The notes below the pieces were generated by a model that was not told where the DNA came from, ran no database searches, and saw nothing but the letters and a program-made list of their open reading frames with translations. The translations under genes and the position numbers were made by a program. Positions 5,216 through 5,861 of a DNA stretch of 5,861 nucleotides are shown in pieces (position 1 is the stretch's first letter; each line of letters starts with the position of its first letter). The stretch comes from Candidatus Zixiibacteriota bacterium (GTDB taxonomy: Bacteria > Zixibacteria > MSB-5A5 > GN15 > JAAZOE01): positions 1 through 5,861 of the forward strand of contig JAAZOE010000092.1 of NCBI GenBank assembly GCA_012797915.1. Direction: 5' to 3'.

Positions 5216-5292
5216 GGGCAATTAGCTCAGCTGGTTAGAGCGTTCGGTTCACATCCGAGAGGTCACTGGTTCAAATCCAGTATTGCCCACCA
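5216..5292 (+). tRNA. tRNA-Val, anticodon CAC
   Basis: The acceptor GGGCAAT (5216-5222) pairs with ATTGCCC (5282-5288). The D arm is GCTC/GAGC, and the anticodon stem TTCGG/CCGAG, with one G-T pair, holds loop TTCACAT with CAC at 5250-5252. The T arm is ACTGG/CCAGT with loop TTCAAAT. Unlike its upstream neighbour it carries an encoded CCA end (ACCA, 5289-5292). It lacks a promoter of its own and probably shares the one at 5061-5089. Confidence 0.95.
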
Positions 5293-5321
5293 TGAAAGAA
5301 AGCGGTTCGGTGAATACATCG

Positions 5322-5391
5322 CGTTCCGACATGCTCCGGCGTCCCACCCCCCGCACGACGGGGGTGATGAAACGCGCCGGACAGCGAGAAC
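5322..5391 (+). other. Folded segment after tRNA-Val (nested inverted repeats)
   Basis: TCCGGCG (5335-5341) pairs with CGCCGGA (5375-5381). Inside, ACCCCC (5346-5351) pairs with GGGGGT (5360-5365). Outside, GTTC (5322-5325) can pair with GAAC (5388-5391). The nested arrangement suggests RNA folding in the tRNA trailer or in the leader of the next gene. I do not recognise a known RNA family. Confidence 0.45.
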
Positions 5392-5399
5392 AAGCGTTT

Positions 5400-5438
5400 A
5401 TGGTGCCTGTCATGCCTTTGACGGGCACCATTTTTTTT
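5400..5438 (+). terminator. Strong intrinsic terminator between the tRNAs and the next gene
   Basis: ATGGTGCC (5400-5407) pairs with GGCACCAT (5424-5431). The stem continues through a T-G wobble and GTCA/TGAC to a six-base loop, giving 13 pairs in all, and eight T residues follow (5431-5438). It ends the tRNA transcript. Because it stands only 31 bases before the next start codon, an attenuator role is also possible. Confidence 0.9.
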
Positions 5439-5469
5439 GTCCGCAGCAGCGGACGCGGAGGAGTCATCC

Positions 5470-5861
5470 ATGAACGGTGATTTGGAATTGCTGTTGAAAC
5501 TGCAAAACATCGACTATGATCTGGGCGAATTGGAGCGGTCGAAGGAATATATTCCCGACATGATGGACAACCTGCGGAGGGAGATCGACGATTCCCGGGA
5601 GAGACTGGAGACGACCAGGGAGGAAATGGCCAAGGCCCGGCTGGAACAGAAGGACGTCGAGTTGCAATTGGGAGAGCGCCAGGACAAGCTTCGGAAACTG
5701 CAGGAACGGATGATGGCGATCAAGACCAACAAGGAATACGACGCTCTGGTGGCCGAGATCGACCAGGTCAAGCGGGATATCGGCGAACTGGAAAGCCGGG
5801 GCATGGCCCTGCTGGAATATGTCGAGAATCACGAGAATGAGATCAACAGCCTTACCGAAAA
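5470..5861 (+). CDS. CdsZ/HP0958-like coiled-coil zinc-ribbon protein, N-terminal part
   Basis: The reading frame is open to the window edge (130 codons). GGAGGAG lies just upstream of the ATG. The chain begins LELLLKLQNIDYDLGELE and is almost entirely charged heptads from residue 5 to the edge. The segment AIKTNKEYDALVAEI (83-97) is the conserved stretch I associate with this family. Members (DUF164, HP0958/FlgZ, CT398/CdsZ) form an antiparallel coiled-coil hairpin closed by a C-terminal C4 zinc ribbon. They act as adaptors, for example in flagellar or type III secretion contexts and RpoN regulation. The zinc ribbon should lie about 40-60 codons beyond the window. No promoter is visible between the terminator at 5438 and the start. 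Confidence 0.82.
   Translation, partial: MNGDLELLLKLQNIDYDLGELERSKEYIPDMMDNLRREIDDSRERLETTREEMAKARLEQKDVELQLGERQDKLRKLQERMMAIKTNKEYDALVAEIDQVKRDIGELESRGMALLEYVENHENEINSLTE

Noticed and set aside
5110..5292. tRNA attachment site for an integrative element
   Set aside because: There is no integrase gene and no duplicated tRNA 3' end elsewhere in the window.
5192..5510. Small frames over the tRNA genes and trailer
   Set aside because: They translate tRNA sequence and a terminator, and include the well-known spurious tRNA-derived peptide QLAQLVRAFGSHPRGHWFKS.
5464..5832. Minus-strand frames opposite the coiled-coil gene
   Set aside because: They are antisense shadows of a heptad-rich gene. The plus strand has a ribosome site and the family motif KTNKEYDAL.

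Overview
The window looks like a piece of a Gram-negative, fairly GC-rich bacterial chromosome, most plausibly a planctomycete or a relative (for example Phycisphaerae). The clues are a PEP-CTERM exosortase substrate, a protein of the STGPKTPEGK type and a CdsZ-like coiled-coil/zinc-ribbon gene. This assignment rests on family knowledge and is tentative. The stretch from about 140 to 2540 is visibly richer in A+T (about 40% GC by eye in sampled lines) than the rest (about 55-65%), which suggests it was acquired separately.

Layout. Positions 1-139 are the end of an IS3-family insertion sequence: the terminal inverted repeat and the first 29 codons of OrfA on the minus strand. Directly against the IS end, four plus-strand genes form one tight operon. 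They are a histidine kinase ATPase domain that has lost its front part (151-720), a single-receiver response regulator with an unassigned C-terminal domain (717-1388), a caspase/CHAT-like clan CD cysteine peptidase with a His-Gly...Cys dyad (1396-2046), and a small protein with two membrane spans (2054-2536). Gaps are -4, 7 and 7 bases. This is the most interesting part of the window: it reads as a phosphorelay-controlled caspase-like module with a membrane partner, a plausible regulated cell-death or anti-phage system, apparently disarmed or rewired by the IS.

A GC-rich hairpin region (2612-2667) ends the operon. Next comes a GTG-started gene of the STGPKTPEGK family (2850-3656). It carries two in-frame copies of a 58-bp palindromic repeat, and related GGCAGGT palindromes continue into the gene-free, hairpin-rich stretch 3657-4142. 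A secreted PEP-CTERM protein (4143-4727) with its own terminator follows.

The right end is housekeeping DNA. A near-consensus sigma-70 promoter (5061-5089) drives tRNA(CAT), probably tRNA-Ile2, and tRNA-Val(CAC). A folded segment and a strong intrinsic terminator follow (5400-5438). Last is the start of a coiled-coil/zinc-ribbon protein gene (5470 to the window edge).
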